Below, piece by piece: positions 45,546-55,039 of a stretch of 55,594 nucleotides of DNA (positions are counted from its first letter, which is position 1; the number at the start of each line of letters is the position of its first letter). The position numbers were made by a program, and so were the translations under genes. The notes below the pieces were generated by a model. The model did not search any database and was not told where the DNA came from. It saw only the letters and a program-made list of their open reading frames with translations. The DNA comes from Bacteroidaceae bacterium (GTDB lineage: Bacteria > Bacteroidota > Bacteroidia > Bacteroidales > Barnesiellaceae_A). Where the stretch lies: assembly GCA_017531985.1 (NCBI GenBank), contig JAFXJY010000032.1, positions 1 through 55,594 of the forward strand, read 5' to 3'.

Positions 45546-45688
45546 ATCTTTTCTTTATTTACCTCATTTAGTTTAAGAGAACTTTCATAAATTCCACTGA
45601 TTATTAATTCATTCATTATCGGAAACATCTTTTTGTTTCCTTTCATTTTCACATAAATTGCCCACATTGTCGAATGCAAGCAGTCCAT
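45542..45688 (-). CDS. 48-residue ORF overlapping the fabD start
   Basis: An ATG at 45688, 15 bp beyond the end of the -7 box at 45704, opens 48 codons. The frame ends in TGA that overlaps the fabD ATG (ATGA). The peptide starts MDCLHSTMWAIYVKMKGNKK and has no recognised family. A GGAAAC/GTTTCC hairpin lies inside the frame. It could be a leader peptide, a small protein or chance; an internal ATG would give 34 residues. Confidence 0.35.
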   Translation of the reverse strand: MDCLHSTMWAIYVKMKGNKKMFPIMNELIISGIYESSLKLNEVNKEKI

Positions 45689-45703
45689 TGAACTAACGGA
45701 GTG

Positions 45704-45711
45704 CAAAGATA
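45704..45711 (-). promoter_or_regulatory. -7 box of the fabD unit
   Basis: On the minus strand TATCTTTG fits TAnnTTTG. The transcript would start near 45697, about 150 nt before fabD. No TTG sits at the standard spacing. Confidence 0.5.
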
Positions 45712-45732
45712 GATAATTTTATCATTCAATAA

Positions 45733-45763
45733 TTGTTTTTTGGCAATAATATAACTACATTTG
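45733..45763 (+). promoter_or_regulatory. Promoter of tatAC
   Basis: TTG (45733-45735), 20 bp, TACATTTG (45756-45763): a full match to the Bacteroidetes consensus, 30 bp before the tatA ATG. Confidence 0.7.
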
Positions 45764-45793
45764 TACGAAATAAATTCATTAAATACGATTGGC

Positions 45794-46003
45794 ATGACTA
45801 TTCTCAATACATTATTGTTGCTCAACTTAGGAACTATGGAGATAATTCTCATTGTTATTGTGGTATTGTTACTATTCGGTGGCAAGAAAATTCCTGAATT
45901 GATGCAAGGCATCGGCAAGGGGGTGCGGAGCTTCAAGAAAGGACTCAATGACGTTGAGAATGAGATAAAACAAGATGATAGTACAACCGACCCCAAGAAC
46001 TAA
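45794..46003 (+). CDS. tatA: Sec-independent translocase subunit TatA
   Basis: Pore-forming subunit of the twin-arginine translocase. The 69-residue form from 45794 has one membrane helix ([22 protein letters not shown]), the FGGKKIPEL hinge and an amphipathic helix ([20 protein letters not shown]). An in-frame ATG at 45836 directly before the helix would give a 55-residue TatA and is a plausible alternative. tatC follows after 20 bp. Confidence 0.92.
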   Translation: MTILNTLLLLNLGTMEIILIVIVVLLLFGGKKIPELMQGIGKGVRSFKKGLNDVENEIKQDDSTTDPKN

Positions 46004-46023
46004 CACATCGTATAGTCACTGAC

Positions 46024-46809
46024 ATGGGCGAAAGGGAGATGACATTCTGGGAGCATCTCGATGAATTACGCAGCGTGTTGTTGCGTATAGTTGTTGTGTG
46101 GGCTGTGCTGTTTACAGCCCTCATTGCCATCATGCCCATGATATTCGATAAGGTGATACTGGCACCATGCTCCGATAGTTTCGCACTCTACCACGCACTC
46201 GATGCCCTCAGTCAACACATCCCGGTGATGCCACAATTTGCCACCGGCGATTTCAATGTATCGCTTATCAATATACAGTTGGCATCACAATTTTTTGTCC
46301 ACATGAGTACATCATTGTGGTTGTCATTGCTGATAGGATTTCCCTACTTTATATATCAGTTGTGGACTTTTGTTCGCCCGGCACTCTACCCTGCCGAGCG
46401 TCGTGGTATGCGAGTAGCCTTCTTGTTAGGCAATATCATGTTTTATGTGGGTATCGCAGTGGGATATTTCATAGTCTTTCCGCTCACACTTCGTTTTCTT
46501 GCCAACTATCAGATAAGCGACATGATACCCAACCAAATATCGCTCGACTCATACATGGGGCATTTTCTGACCTTAACGTTTGCGATGGGTATTGTATTTG
46601 AACTACCACTCTTGTGCAAGATGCTGTCGGTAATAGGAGTACTGCAACGTAGTCATTTCAATCAATATCGTCGGCACGCCATTGTCGCACTACTCATCCT
46701 TGCCGCTGTGATAACCCCCAGTGGCGATCCTTTTACACTCATTGTCGTGTTCCTCCCCATCTATATGGTGTACGAATTGAGTGCATTGTTTGTCTCGAAG
46801 AAAGATTGA
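46024..46809 (+). CDS. tatC: Sec-independent translocase subunit TatC
   Basis: Receptor subunit for twin-arginine signal peptides. The 261-residue polytopic protein starts with the cytoplasmic MTFWEHLDELRSVLLR motif, including the conserved Glu of HLDELR. It has six membrane helices, with FPYFIYQLWTFVRPALYPAERR in the first cytoplasmic loop and ITPSGDPFTLIVVFLPIYMVYE at the end. With tatA this is the minimal two-component Tat system. Confidence 0.96.
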   Translation: MGEREMTFWEHLDELRSVLLRIVVVWAVLFTALIAIMPMIFDKVILAPCSDSFALYHALDALSQHIPVMPQFATGDFNVSLINIQLASQFFVHMSTSLWLSLLIGFPYFIYQLWTFVRPALYPAERRGMRVAFLLGNIMFYVGIAVGYFIVFPLTLRFLANYQISDMIPNQISLDSYMGHFLTLTFAMGIVFELPLLCKMLSVIGVLQRSHFNQYRRHAIVALLILAAVITPSGDPFTLIVVFLPIYMVYELSALFVSKKD

Positions 46810-46980
46810 ATAATCACTACACATTTACATCCATTCACAGTTTTATTTCTATTTAATAGGATTTTCATTCTATTATCGTTCTCTATGTCGAAAAAATTTG
46901 TTTACTTTGCAATGATATTGGGCATTTATGTCCGATTGCGAAGATATAACATTATTTACTAACTTATAAATTATATGTTT

Positions 46981-48324
46981 ATGAAAAAAATTACCCTTTT
47001 ATCTATGCTCTTGTGCATGGCTGTAAGCGTTTTTGCACAAAAGAGTGTTTTATTTGATTTTGCAGCAAGTGGCGATGGTCTCCCCACCGCAGCCACCACT
47101 GAAGAAACTTACACATACAATGGCTATGAGTTCACAATGCAAAACTGTAAGTATAGCGAAGGTTATAATGGTGGAGCCAACTACTTGATGGTTTATCAAG
47201 TGGGCAAAGGTGCAAAAATAGATGGTTATGTAACATTACCCTCATTCGATTTCAAGATAGGTTCTATCACCGTCTTGACAGGTTCGTCAGCATCGACCAA
47301 TGTAGACGTAGCACTCTGCAATGGTGATGAAGTAATAGAGACCAAAAAATTGAATGCAAAAAGTGCCGAGTTTACTTGGACAATCACTGGTGACAATATC
47401 GGTACACGTTATACATTGAAAGTTGCTAATGCTTACAATGCACAATTCCAAGAAATAATTATTACCGAGGCTTCATCAAGCGGAACACTTTCGTTCAAAG
47501 AAGATGGTGACATAAACTTTGGTATTGGTCTTGACGGTATACAGACACGCATTTTGGAAGTTTTGACCGATGGTCTCAGCAACGAGGTAAATGTGGCTGT
47601 AAGTGGCAATGGCTTCTCAGCCGATGTAACTACACTTCCCGCAACAGGTGGTAACATCAACGTAACATTTACCAGTGATGCTGCCGGTGTAAGTAATGGA
47701 ACAATAACTATTACCTCAGGTAGCCTTACAACAACAGCCAACCTTGTAGGCACAACAGCTGCTCACAGAGGAAGTCTCAACGATCCTTTTGATACAGCCG
47801 ATGTAATAGCCTTGAACAACATAGTCGGCGAAACTGAGTATTGGGTATCGGGTGTTGTTGCAGGTAGTGCAGCAAACAACGGTGAATTGGCAGAAGAGAC
47901 TACATACTCCAATTTGGCTCTTGGAACAGCAGCCCCCTACATTCCCGTTCAACTTCCTAAGGGTGATATTCGCTCAGCAATCAATCCATATGACAACCCC
48001 GATATGATAGGTAAAACAGTATGGGTAAAAGGTCAATTGCTCACATATTTCTTGTCGGCAGGTGTAAAGAACGTCAGCGATTATAGTCTTGACGGTATTA
48101 ACTCGGCTCTTACAGCCATTGAAGATGTACAAGCAGTAGGTATTCGTGCTTATGCTGCCAACGGTTACATTAAGACAACAGGTGAAAACGAGACTGTAAG
48201 TGTGTACAACGTTACAGGTAAGCTCATTGCTACCGGTGTTGCCGGTCGTGACATCAAGGTTGCCAACAAAGGTATTTACATCGTAAAAGTGGGCAACAAA
48301 GCTACTAAGGTAGTTGTTCGTTAA
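46981..48324 (+). CDS. Secreted T9SS-sorted protein with DUF6359-like domain
   Basis: A 447-residue exported protein. The start at 46981 gives the best signal peptide (MKKITLLSMLLCMAVSVFAQ); an ATG two codons upstream is possible. After a beta-rich N-terminal domain (about 25-160) comes an Ig-like stretch (about 165-255, VTTLPATGGNINVTFTSDAA). An OB-like region follows (about 260-370, SLNDPFDTADVIALN..WVSGVVAG), resembling DUF6359. The C-terminal 70 residues (VSVYNVTGKLIATG..KGIYIVKVGNK) are a T9SS type A sorting domain. Function unknown, likely cell surface. Confidence 0.82.
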   Translation: MKKITLLSMLLCMAVSVFAQKSVLFDFAASGDGLPTAATTEETYTYNGYEFTMQNCKYSEGYNGGANYLMVYQVGKGAKIDGYVTLPSFDFKIGSITVLTGSSASTNVDVALCNGDEVIETKKLNAKSAEFTWTITGDNIGTRYTLKVANAYNAQFQEIIITEASSSGTLSFKEDGDINFGIGLDGIQTRILEVLTDGLSNEVNVAVSGNGFSADVTTLPATGGNINVTFTSDAAGVSNGTITITSGSLTTTANLVGTTAAHRGSLNDPFDTADVIALNNIVGETEYWVSGVVAGSAANNGELAEETTYSNLALGTAAPYIPVQLPKGDIRSAINPYDNPDMIGKTVWVKGQLLTYFLSAGVKNVSDYSLDGINSALTAIEDVQAVGIRAYAANGYIKTTGENETVSVYNVTGKLIATGVAGRDIKVANKGIYIVKVGNKATKVVVR

Positions 48325-48351
48325 TCGTACGATAATATTATAGCAACAGAC

Positions 48352-48388
48352 AATACGCTGCTTCTCAACAGAGGTAGCGTATTTTTTT
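48352..48388 (+). terminator. Terminator after the T9SS-sorted protein
   Basis: AATACGCT (48352-48359) pairs with AGCGTATT (48376-48383), followed by a T-run. Confidence 0.85.
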
Positions 48389-48452
48389 GCTGCTTGACGA
48401 TTACTATTCTCACGATTTTTCACTAAGTTTGCCATCTAATACAACAATACTT

Positions 48453-50210
48453 ATGTCTCGATATATATACGCACACATCATTGCACTATTCAGCATTGTC
48501 ATGAGCAGCACTATCATGGCACAACAACGCATGATAATACCTCAATGGAACAGTTACCGGAGTGAATTTAGAGAGACTTCGATAGAGAACGGAGTACTTA
48601 CCGACTCGTATCATCGACAAGGATGCGACACTGTAAATGTGATTGAAATATCGGCCGGAAATAACTATTCGCTCAATATATCGATAGCCGTAACCAACTT
48701 ACACAACAATCCTTACACACCCTATGGGACATCCTATCGTACCGACGCAGGCAAAGTGAAACGAGGCAAATCGGTGAAACGACCCGCATGGGGTTGGGTT
48801 ATAGGCATGAAAGATATGCTCAATTATAATGCCATATTGTTGCGTCCCACCGCTACCGATGATATACTGTACTCACACAACGAGATAGAATTGTGTCTCG
48901 TATCGATAGTCGGCGGCGACACGATTTACCATAGCAGCTGGCAACGCTTCTCCTACGACAACCGTAATACCGGTAGCGACAACTATAACTTGTGGATGCA
49001 ATACAAGAACGGCACCTTGAAGGTGGGTGGTGGATGGAATATCGATATGCCACTGATGACGTTCCATAATGTAGGGCTATACGGCAATCAATGCGGACTG
49101 TATCTGTCGGCCGGTGCAAAAGTGCGTGTCGACGATGCCATGATAATTATCGAAGAACAAGAGTTACCCACGCTCACCGAGTGGAATGAGCAACGACTGA
49201 TAGAGTATTTTTCTCACAAAGGGACATCGCCCGTTGAGGGTTTATGGGAGGTAATTCTCGATTCACGTCGCAAGGATGGTGTAAAGATGGGAGGCAGCTA
49301 CAAGTTGGGCATTGTTGCACACGACGATTACTACAACATTGTCTATCTGTCGGGAGCTAAGATTCATCCCAAGCAGTGGAAAGAGGGAATGTTGAAAGGT
49401 CGTATGTATCCTACCATATCGGGCAATTACAAGGTTGAATGGTTTGATGCCGAGCAAGAGAAATTGGATAATATACTGGCATTCCCGTACGGCAACGATA
49501 TAAAGTTGGAATTTCTCGACGAAAATACGATGTTATACCTCACTCGAACGAGCGATGATTTAGAACCTCGATTTACAACAAACATTAGCTGTGGTTCAGG
49601 ATTTGCTCTCGATTGCAATGGTTATATAGCAACCAATTATCATGTGATAAAAGACCACAAACGTATCACTGTGAGTCAAATGCACGATATGAGCCGTCCT
49701 CTTGATTATCACGCCGATGTAGTAGTGTGCGACACTATTAACGATATTGCCATACTTCGCATTAATGATGAGTCGTTTAAGGCTTTCGAGCAGTTGCCCT
49801 ACTGTATTAGCGACCGAAACATACGCAAAGGCGAGGAAATCTTCTATATGGGTTATCCTGTACCCGACTTGTTGTCATGCGAGATAAAGACTTCCGATGG
49901 TCGTGTGACAGCCATCTACGGATTCAAGGTATCGCAATACATGATGTCCATTGACGTCGACCACGGCAGCAGTGGCAGTCCGGTATTTGACAGCGAAGGC
50001 AATATAATAGGTATTGTTGTTGCTATGATGGGCGAAGAATACACCAACATCGAAGCCAACTTTGCCATTAAGATACCCTATCTGTTCCGCCTGATGGGTG
50101 AAATTGAAGGATTGGGAGAGCTACCAACGAACAAAATAAAAGGGCTATCGCATCCCGATAAAATCGAGGCAATAGCTCCTTATGTATTCTTTATCACTGT
50201 TGAGAGATAG
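48453..50210 (+). CDS. Secreted trypsin-like serine protease with unknown N-terminal domain
   Basis: A 585-residue exported protein. The start at 48453 gives a signal peptide (MSRYIYAHIIALFSIVMSSTIMA). Residues about 25-375 form a domain I do not recognise, beta-rich with a tyrosine- and tryptophan-rich stretch. The C-terminal domain is a chymotrypsin-fold protease: H397 in NYHVIKD, D431 in NDIAIL, S507 in GSSGSPVF, with the oxyanion-hole glycines present. No sorting domain or lipobox is seen, so it is probably periplasmic. Its stop is only 8 bp from the convergent metY stop. Confidence 0.85.
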   Translation: MSRYIYAHIIALFSIVMSSTIMAQQRMIIPQWNSYRSEFRETSIENGVLTDSYHRQGCDTVNVIEISAGNNYSLNISIAVTNLHNNPYTPYGTSYRTDAGKVKRGKSVKRPAWGWVIGMKDMLNYNAILLRPTATDDILYSHNEIELCLVSIVGGDTIYHSSWQRFSYDNRNTGSDNYNLWMQYKNGTLKVGGGWNIDMPLMTFHNVGLYGNQCGLYLSAGAKVRVDDAMIIIEEQELPTLTEWNEQRLIEYFSHKGTSPVEGLWEVILDSRRKDGVKMGGSYKLGIVAHDDYYNIVYLSGAKIHPKQWKEGMLKGRMYPTISGNYKVEWFDAEQEKLDNILAFPYGNDIKLEFLDENTMLYLTRTSDDLEPRFTTNISCGSGFALDCNGYIATNYHVIKDHKRITVSQMHDMSRPLDYHADVVVCDTINDIAILRINDESFKAFEQLPYCISDRNIRKGEEIFYMGYPVPDLLSCEIKTSDGRVTAIYGFKVSQYMMSIDVDHGSSGSPVFDSEGNIIGIVVAMMGEEYTNIEANFAIKIPYLFRLMGEIEGLGELPTNKIKGLSHPDKIEAIAPYVFFITVER

Positions 50211-50218
50211 CCGAGATA

Positions 50219-51499
50219 CTACGCCTCCAAGGCTTGACGAATATCGGCAATAATATCGTCGACATCTTCAATACCCACTGAGAAACGTATCAAGTCGGGT
50301 TCAACACCGGCCTCACGCAACTGCTCGTCACTCAATTGACGATGTGTGTGACTGGCAGGGTGCAATACCGAAGTGCGAGCATCAGCCACATGCGTAACTA
50401 TGGCTGCCAATTTAAGATTGTCCATGAAACGGATGGCAACATCTCGTCCACCTTTCAAGCCAAAGGATATAACACCACAAGAGCCATTGGGCAGGTATTT
50501 CTGTCCGAGTTCGTAGTATTTGTCACCGGGCAAACCGCAATAATGCACCCAAGCAACACGCTCGTCGCTCTGCAAATATTCTGCCACACGCTGAGCATTC
50601 ATGCAGTGACGTTGCATGCGTAAGTGAAGAGTCTCCAACCCGATGTTCAACAAGAAGGCATTCTGTGGAGATTGTATCGAGCCGAGGTCACGCATCACTT
50701 GGCTGGTTGCTTTGGTAATATAAGCAGCTTTGCCAAAACGCTCGGTATATATCAGTCCATGATAAGAGGGATCAGGCTCGGTGAGACAAGCATATCGATC
50801 ATGATGAGCTTCCCAATCAAAATTTCCGCTATCAACTATTACACCACCTACGGCAGTGGCATGACCATCCATATATTTAGTAGTGGAGTGAGTCACAATG
50901 TCGCAACCCCATTCAAATGGACGACAATTGACAGGTGTAGCAAATGTATTGTCTACAATAAGGGGAACTCCGCGACTGTGAGCGATGCGAGCCATACGTT
51001 CAATATCCAGCACGCTACAACCGGGATTGGCAATAGTCTCGCCAAAGAGCAACTTCGTGTTGGGGCGGAAAGCTGCTAATATAGTATCATCATCGGCATC
51101 TTGGTCGATAAATGTAACCTCAATTCCCAGTTTCTTCATCGTGACAGCAAAAAGATTATAAGTACCGCCATATATGCTCGATGTACTGATGAAGTGGTCG
51201 CCGGCTTGACAAATGTTGAATATAGCATAGAAGTTGGCTGTTTGTCCCGAGGAAGTAAGCATGGCTGCAACACCGCCTTCAAGAGCCGCAATCTTGGCAG
51301 CAACTGCATCGTTTGTAGGATTCTGCAATCGAGTATAGAAGTACCCTTCGGCTTCGAGGTCGAATAGTTGAGCCATCTGCTCACTGGTATCGTACTTAAA
51401 TGTTGTACTTTGGAAGATGGGCAGCACGCGAGGTTCTCCTTTCCGGGGTGTCCAACCACCTTGAACACACAGCGTTGCCGTAGAAAGTTTCTTGTTCAT
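50219..51499 (-). CDS. metY: O-acetylhomoserine sulfhydrylase
   Basis: PLP enzyme that makes homocysteine from O-acetylhomoserine and sulfide. The 426-residue protein starts STATLCVQGGWTPRKGEPRV. It has YTRLQNPTNDAVAAKIAALEGG and the PLP lysine K208 in HSTTKYMDGH. The length and the insertion pattern (over 420 residues) favour MetY over cystathionine gamma-synthase/MetB. It lies 22 bp downstream of the TPR gene and is probably in the same transcript. Confidence 0.93.
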   Translation of the reverse strand: MNKKLSTATLCVQGGWTPRKGEPRVLPIFQSTTFKYDTSEQMAQLFDLEAEGYFYTRLQNPTNDAVAAKIAALEGGVAAMLTSSGQTANFYAIFNICQAGDHFISTSSIYGGTYNLFAVTMKKLGIEVTFIDQDADDDTILAAFRPNTKLLFGETIANPGCSVLDIERMARIAHSRGVPLIVDNTFATPVNCRPFEWGCDIVTHSTTKYMDGHATAVGGVIVDSGNFDWEAHHDRYACLTEPDPSYHGLIYTERFGKAAYITKATSQVMRDLGSIQSPQNAFLLNIGLETLHLRMQRHCMNAQRVAEYLQSDERVAWVHYCGLPGDKYYELGQKYLPNGSCGVISFGLKGGRDVAIRFMDNLKLAAIVTHVADARTSVLHPASHTHRQLSDEQLREAGVEPDLIRFSVGIEDVDDIIADIRQALEA

Positions 51500-51521
51500 A
51501 AATCTATTATAATTAATTCTA

Positions 51522-52922
51522 TCATTGTTCGTCTAAATATACTTTTAAGATATTTCGCAACTGGTCAATTCGCTCTCCTACCGAAATCCAATCCTCCTGC
51601 GATGCAGCATCCAAGGAGTTTATCAACTCTCTGTCATGCGATAATTTTTCGACCTTCTCCACCCAGTGGGCTGCCTCATCGTACTGCTCAATTTGCATAT
51701 AGCACAATATCATATCGAATAAGAAATGAAGATTGTAAGGCTCTTTCTCAACAAGTTGTTGCAGAACAATCAAGGCTTCATTGTAGCGTTGTAACTGAAT
51801 GCACACATTGGCATAGGCAACAGCCTCGACAGTATCGGTAATGGGATGTTTGTCGATATAGATGAGTTGGTCATAGGCTTCCTCAAATTCGCCCTTTTGC
51901 ATTAGGAGTTCTCCCAAGAAGATACGAGCTTCACGATCGGAATCATTGCAAGAGATGGCTTGACGTAAATTCTTTACGGCACTATCTATATCGCCCATAC
52001 AATAGTAATTGACAGCGAGTTGATAATATACGTCGTCATTATGTTCGTCGAGGGCAACTGCCAGTAGGAGGTATTTAATGGCATTCTCATGTTGTTCCAT
52101 TCGACTATAAGTCTCGGCCAACAATTCGTAGGCAACAGCTTTATGGGATGTCAGATTCAAGAATGTTTCGAATTGTTCTATTGCCTCTTCGAGTCGTCCG
52201 CTATCATACAGACAATAGCCTTTGAACGACACTGCATTCTCATCTTTCTCATTGATTGCTAAGGCAAAGTCGCAGGCTTCAAGTGCTTTGTCTATATCTT
52301 TATGCAAGGTGTGAGCCTTGGCAAGCAACAGCCAGTCATCGGCTGAGAAAGGGTTGACATCGAGAATTTTATTAAACAACTCGATGGCCTCGTCCTCTCT
52401 GTCGTTATCCATGCAAAGCAATGCCAATTCTCGTAGATAAGGTGTAGCATCGGCAAATCGTGCTTCGACCACTTCGGTTAGTTGCGATAGTAAATCGATG
52501 TGATAAAAGTCGGCACAAATATCAAGAATGTCAATACAATCTTCTATTGTACTTTCGGGTAGTTCCACTATATTCTTGAATGCAGTAAGTGCAGCATCGA
52601 CATTCTCGCTGACAAGTTCTATTTCACTCAGCAAGAGATAATATTCGATACTGTGTTCATGGACTGACGATAATATTGACCGAGCTTGTTCAGTAGCTCC
52701 CGACATCGCTAAATAGTGAGCCTTACACAGGAGTAACGGTTCGTTATCGGGATACATCATAAGGCCGTGATTGATTACTTGCAATGCTCTGTCATATTCC
52801 ATATCGTCTTGATAAGAGCGGGCAAGAGTCTCCAATTCGTCGGGTTCGAAGTAACAACTTCTACACTCTTCTATCATGCTCTCAAATCGCTCACGCAACT
52901 TATCTATTTCAGCCTCATTCAT
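51522..52922 (-). CDS. Tetratricopeptide repeat protein
   Basis: A 466-residue soluble protein consisting almost completely of TPR units. The clear repeats include ALLCMDNDREDEAIELFNKI, YLLLAVALDEHNDDVYYQLA and AIQQ-type helices, with about eleven to twelve repeats. There is no signal peptide and no enzymatic domain. It is a scaffold or protein-protein interaction module of unknown partners. It lies between glnS and metY on the minus strand and has its own -7 box. Confidence 0.88.
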   Translation of the reverse strand: MNEAEIDKLRERFESMIEECRSCYFEPDELETLARSYQDDMEYDRALQVINHGLMMYPDNEPLLLCKAHYLAMSGATEQARSILSSVHEHSIEYYLLLSEIELVSENVDAALTAFKNIVELPESTIEDCIDILDICADFYHIDLLSQLTEVVEARFADATPYLRELALLCMDNDREDEAIELFNKILDVNPFSADDWLLLAKAHTLHKDIDKALEACDFALAINEKDENAVSFKGYCLYDSGRLEEAIEQFETFLNLTSHKAVAYELLAETYSRMEQHENAIKYLLLAVALDEHNDDVYYQLAVNYYCMGDIDSAVKNLRQAISCNDSDREARIFLGELLMQKGEFEEAYDQLIYIDKHPITDTVEAVAYANVCIQLQRYNEALIVLQQLVEKEPYNLHFLFDMILCYMQIEQYDEAAHWVEKVEKLSHDRELINSLDAASQEDWISVGERIDQLRNILKVYLDEQ

Positions 52923-52942
52923 AGGTCGCTTTTTTATTACAG

Positions 52943-52975
52943 AGAGAGTGTATCAAATATATTGACACACTCTCT
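52943..52975 (-). promoter_or_regulatory. Palindrome enclosing the TPR-gene -7 box
   Basis: AGAGAGTGT (52943-52951) and ACACTCTCT (52967-52975) form a 9-bp inverted repeat whose 15-bp centre contains TATATTTG (minus strand, 52954-52961), a perfect TAnnTTTG. The ATG at 52922 is 31 bp downstream. An operator across the promoter or a weak glnS terminator are both possible; no U-tract is present in the minus direction. Confidence 0.5.
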
Positions 52976-52995
52976 ACGATAGGAATTATAAAATT

Positions 52996-54747
52996 TTACT
53001 TTGACTGTGCTTTACCCCAACTATCTTTCAACAGCACTGTGCGGTTGAAAATCAGATGCTCGGGAGTAGAATCCTTGTCAACATTAAAATATCCAATACG
53101 ACGGAATTGCAGATAATCGAGAGGCTTGGCATCGGCAAGATAACGCTCTACATAGCACTCGTTGAGGATTGTCAGCGAGTCGGGATTAATGACCTCTTTC
53201 ATCGCTTCGAGATCATCACAACCCTTGGCTTCACGGATGTTTTGTATCTCCTCGCGTGGTTTCTCCACTTTCCACAGGCGATCATAGAGACGCACCTCGG
53301 CCTTGATACAATGTGAGCAACTAACCCAATGCAATGTACCTTTTACCTTGCGATTGGCTCCGGGCATACCACTTCGCGTCTCGGGATCGTATTCACAGTA
53401 TATCTCTTCTATCTCACCGGCTTCATTCTTCTTGCATCCTGTACATTTTACAATATAGGCATTCATGAGGCGAACTTCTTGTCCGGGAGTCATGCGGAAA
53501 TATTTCTTGGGTGCATCTTCCATGAAGTCTTCACGTTCCATCCACAACTCACGGCTGAACTCAATGGTGTGAGTACCTGCTGTGGGGTCCTCTGGATTGT
53601 TGACTGTCTCCATGACTTCAACTTGTCCTTCGGGATAGTTGGTAATAATGAGCTTGACAGGGTTGATAACTGCCGATACACGAGTGGCTCGTGAGTTGAG
53701 GTCGTCACGAACGACACTCTCCAAGAGTGCAAAGTCGTTGACAGCTTCATAGGTTGTGTAGCCTATTTTATCGACAAACTTACGAATAGACTCGGGAGAA
53801 TATCCACGACGACGGAAACCACACAATGTGGGCATACGAGGGTCGTCCCATCCGTTGACCAGTCCTTCCTTAACGAGACGAAGCAAGTTACGCTTGCTCA
53901 TGAGGGTGTAGCTGAGATTGAGTTTGTTGAACTCATATTGGTGGGGACGGTTGTCGTCAAGGTCTTTACCTTCCTTCGCCCAGTCAACAAAGAGGTCGTA
54001 CAAGGGACGGTGAGGTACAAACTCCAATGTACAGATAGAGTGTGTAACGCCTTCAAAGTAGTCGCTCTGACCATGAGCAAAGTCGTACATGGGATATACA
54101 TTCCATGTTGTACCGGTGCGGTGATGAGGGTGCTTCAAGATGCGATACATGATGGGATCGCGGAAGTGCATATTGGGCGATGCCATGTCTATCTTGGCAC
54201 GCAGTGTGAGTGTTCCTTCTTCAAATTCTCCTGCGTTCATTCGCATGAAAAGATCGAGACTCTCCTCAATGGGACGATTGCGGAAGGGACTCTCTTTACC
54301 GGGAGTTGTGGGAGTACCTTTCTGAGCAGCAATCTCCTCGGATGTTTGTTCTTCAACGTAGGCTTTACCCTCTTTGATAAGGCGTATCGCCAAATCGAAC
54401 AATTGAGGGAAATAATCGGATGCGTAATAGAGACGGTCGCCCCAATCAAATCCGAGCCAATGTATGTCCTCCATAATGGCATCGACATACTCCACATCTT
54501 CTTTTACAGGATTGGTATCGTCGAAACGCAGATTGCAAGTGCCACCGTAACGCTCGGCTACACCAAAGTCCATACATATAGCCTTGGCATGTCCTATGTG
54601 CAAATATCCGTTAGGTTCGGGCGGAAAACGAGTACTCAATCGTCCTCCGTTCTTGCCGGCAGCAAGGTCGTTTTTTACTATCTCCTCAATAAAACTGAGG
54701 CTTCTGGTTTCTTCACTGTTATTATCAATCTTTTCAACCTCGGTCAT
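52996..54747 (-). CDS. glnS: Glutaminyl-tRNA synthetase
   Basis: Charges tRNA-Gln directly with glutamine. The 583-residue class I synthetase has the HIGH motif in PPEPNGYLHIGHAKA, the MSKR form of KMSKS in YTLMSKRNLLRLV, and a beta-barrel anticodon domain to the C-terminus. The start at 54747 is chosen because the promoter -7 box lies at 54791-54798 and an upstream in-frame ATG (54786) would be at the transcription start. The FDDTNPVKEDVEYVDAI region is typical of GlnRS rather than GltX. Confidence 0.95.
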   Translation of the reverse strand: MTEVEKIDNNSEETRSLSFIEEIVKNDLAAGKNGGRLSTRFPPEPNGYLHIGHAKAICMDFGVAERYGGTCNLRFDDTNPVKEDVEYVDAIMEDIHWLGFDWGDRLYYASDYFPQLFDLAIRLIKEGKAYVEEQTSEEIAAQKGTPTTPGKESPFRNRPIEESLDLFMRMNAGEFEEGTLTLRAKIDMASPNMHFRDPIMYRILKHPHHRTGTTWNVYPMYDFAHGQSDYFEGVTHSICTLEFVPHRPLYDLFVDWAKEGKDLDDNRPHQYEFNKLNLSYTLMSKRNLLRLVKEGLVNGWDDPRMPTLCGFRRRGYSPESIRKFVDKIGYTTYEAVNDFALLESVVRDDLNSRATRVSAVINPVKLIITNYPEGQVEVMETVNNPEDPTAGTHTIEFSRELWMEREDFMEDAPKKYFRMTPGQEVRLMNAYIVKCTGCKKNEAGEIEEIYCEYDPETRSGMPGANRKVKGTLHWVSCSHCIKAEVRLYDRLWKVEKPREEIQNIREAKGCDDLEAMKEVINPDSLTILNECYVERYLADAKPLDYLQFRRIGYFNVDKDSTPEHLIFNRTVLLKDSWGKAQSK

Positions 54748-54790
54748 AGTATAAAGGTCTTTATATTGTTCTAAAAATTTATTCAAGTCG

Positions 54791-54821
54791 CGAAGTTAAC
54801 GAAAATCATCAGTATTACAAA
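54791..54821 (-). promoter_or_regulatory. Promoter of glnS
   Basis: On the minus strand TTTG (54818-54821), 19 bp, TAACTTCG (54791-54798), one mismatch to TAnnTTTG. Confidence 0.55.
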
Positions 54822-55004
54822 GGGAAAAGGTATTTTTTACAACCCATCGTCCTAAATATTGTCGAAAAAAATCTTTGACTGCACATTCTAAGAACAATAA
54901 CCATCAACCGCACCGGCGGTAGATTCTTGCCGTAGGATGAAACCCGATGGCGGCTCGGATAAAAATTTCAAACTTGTTTGAATTATTTATCTCTCGCCTT
55001 TCAC

Positions 55005-55012
55005 TATATTTG
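55005..55012 (+). promoter_or_regulatory. -7 box of the TIR-domain gene
   Basis: TATATTTG, exact TAnnTTTG, 27 bp before the ATG. A TTTG lies upstream but at a longer spacing (24 bp). Confidence 0.5.
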
Positions 55013-55039
55013 CAGCAATAATGTAAACACAGATAACAC

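Noticed and set aside
45762..45773. Third LytTR-like motif TGTACGAAATAA near tatA
   Set aside because: Single copy without a partner 21 bp away and placed on top of the -7 box; probably chance.
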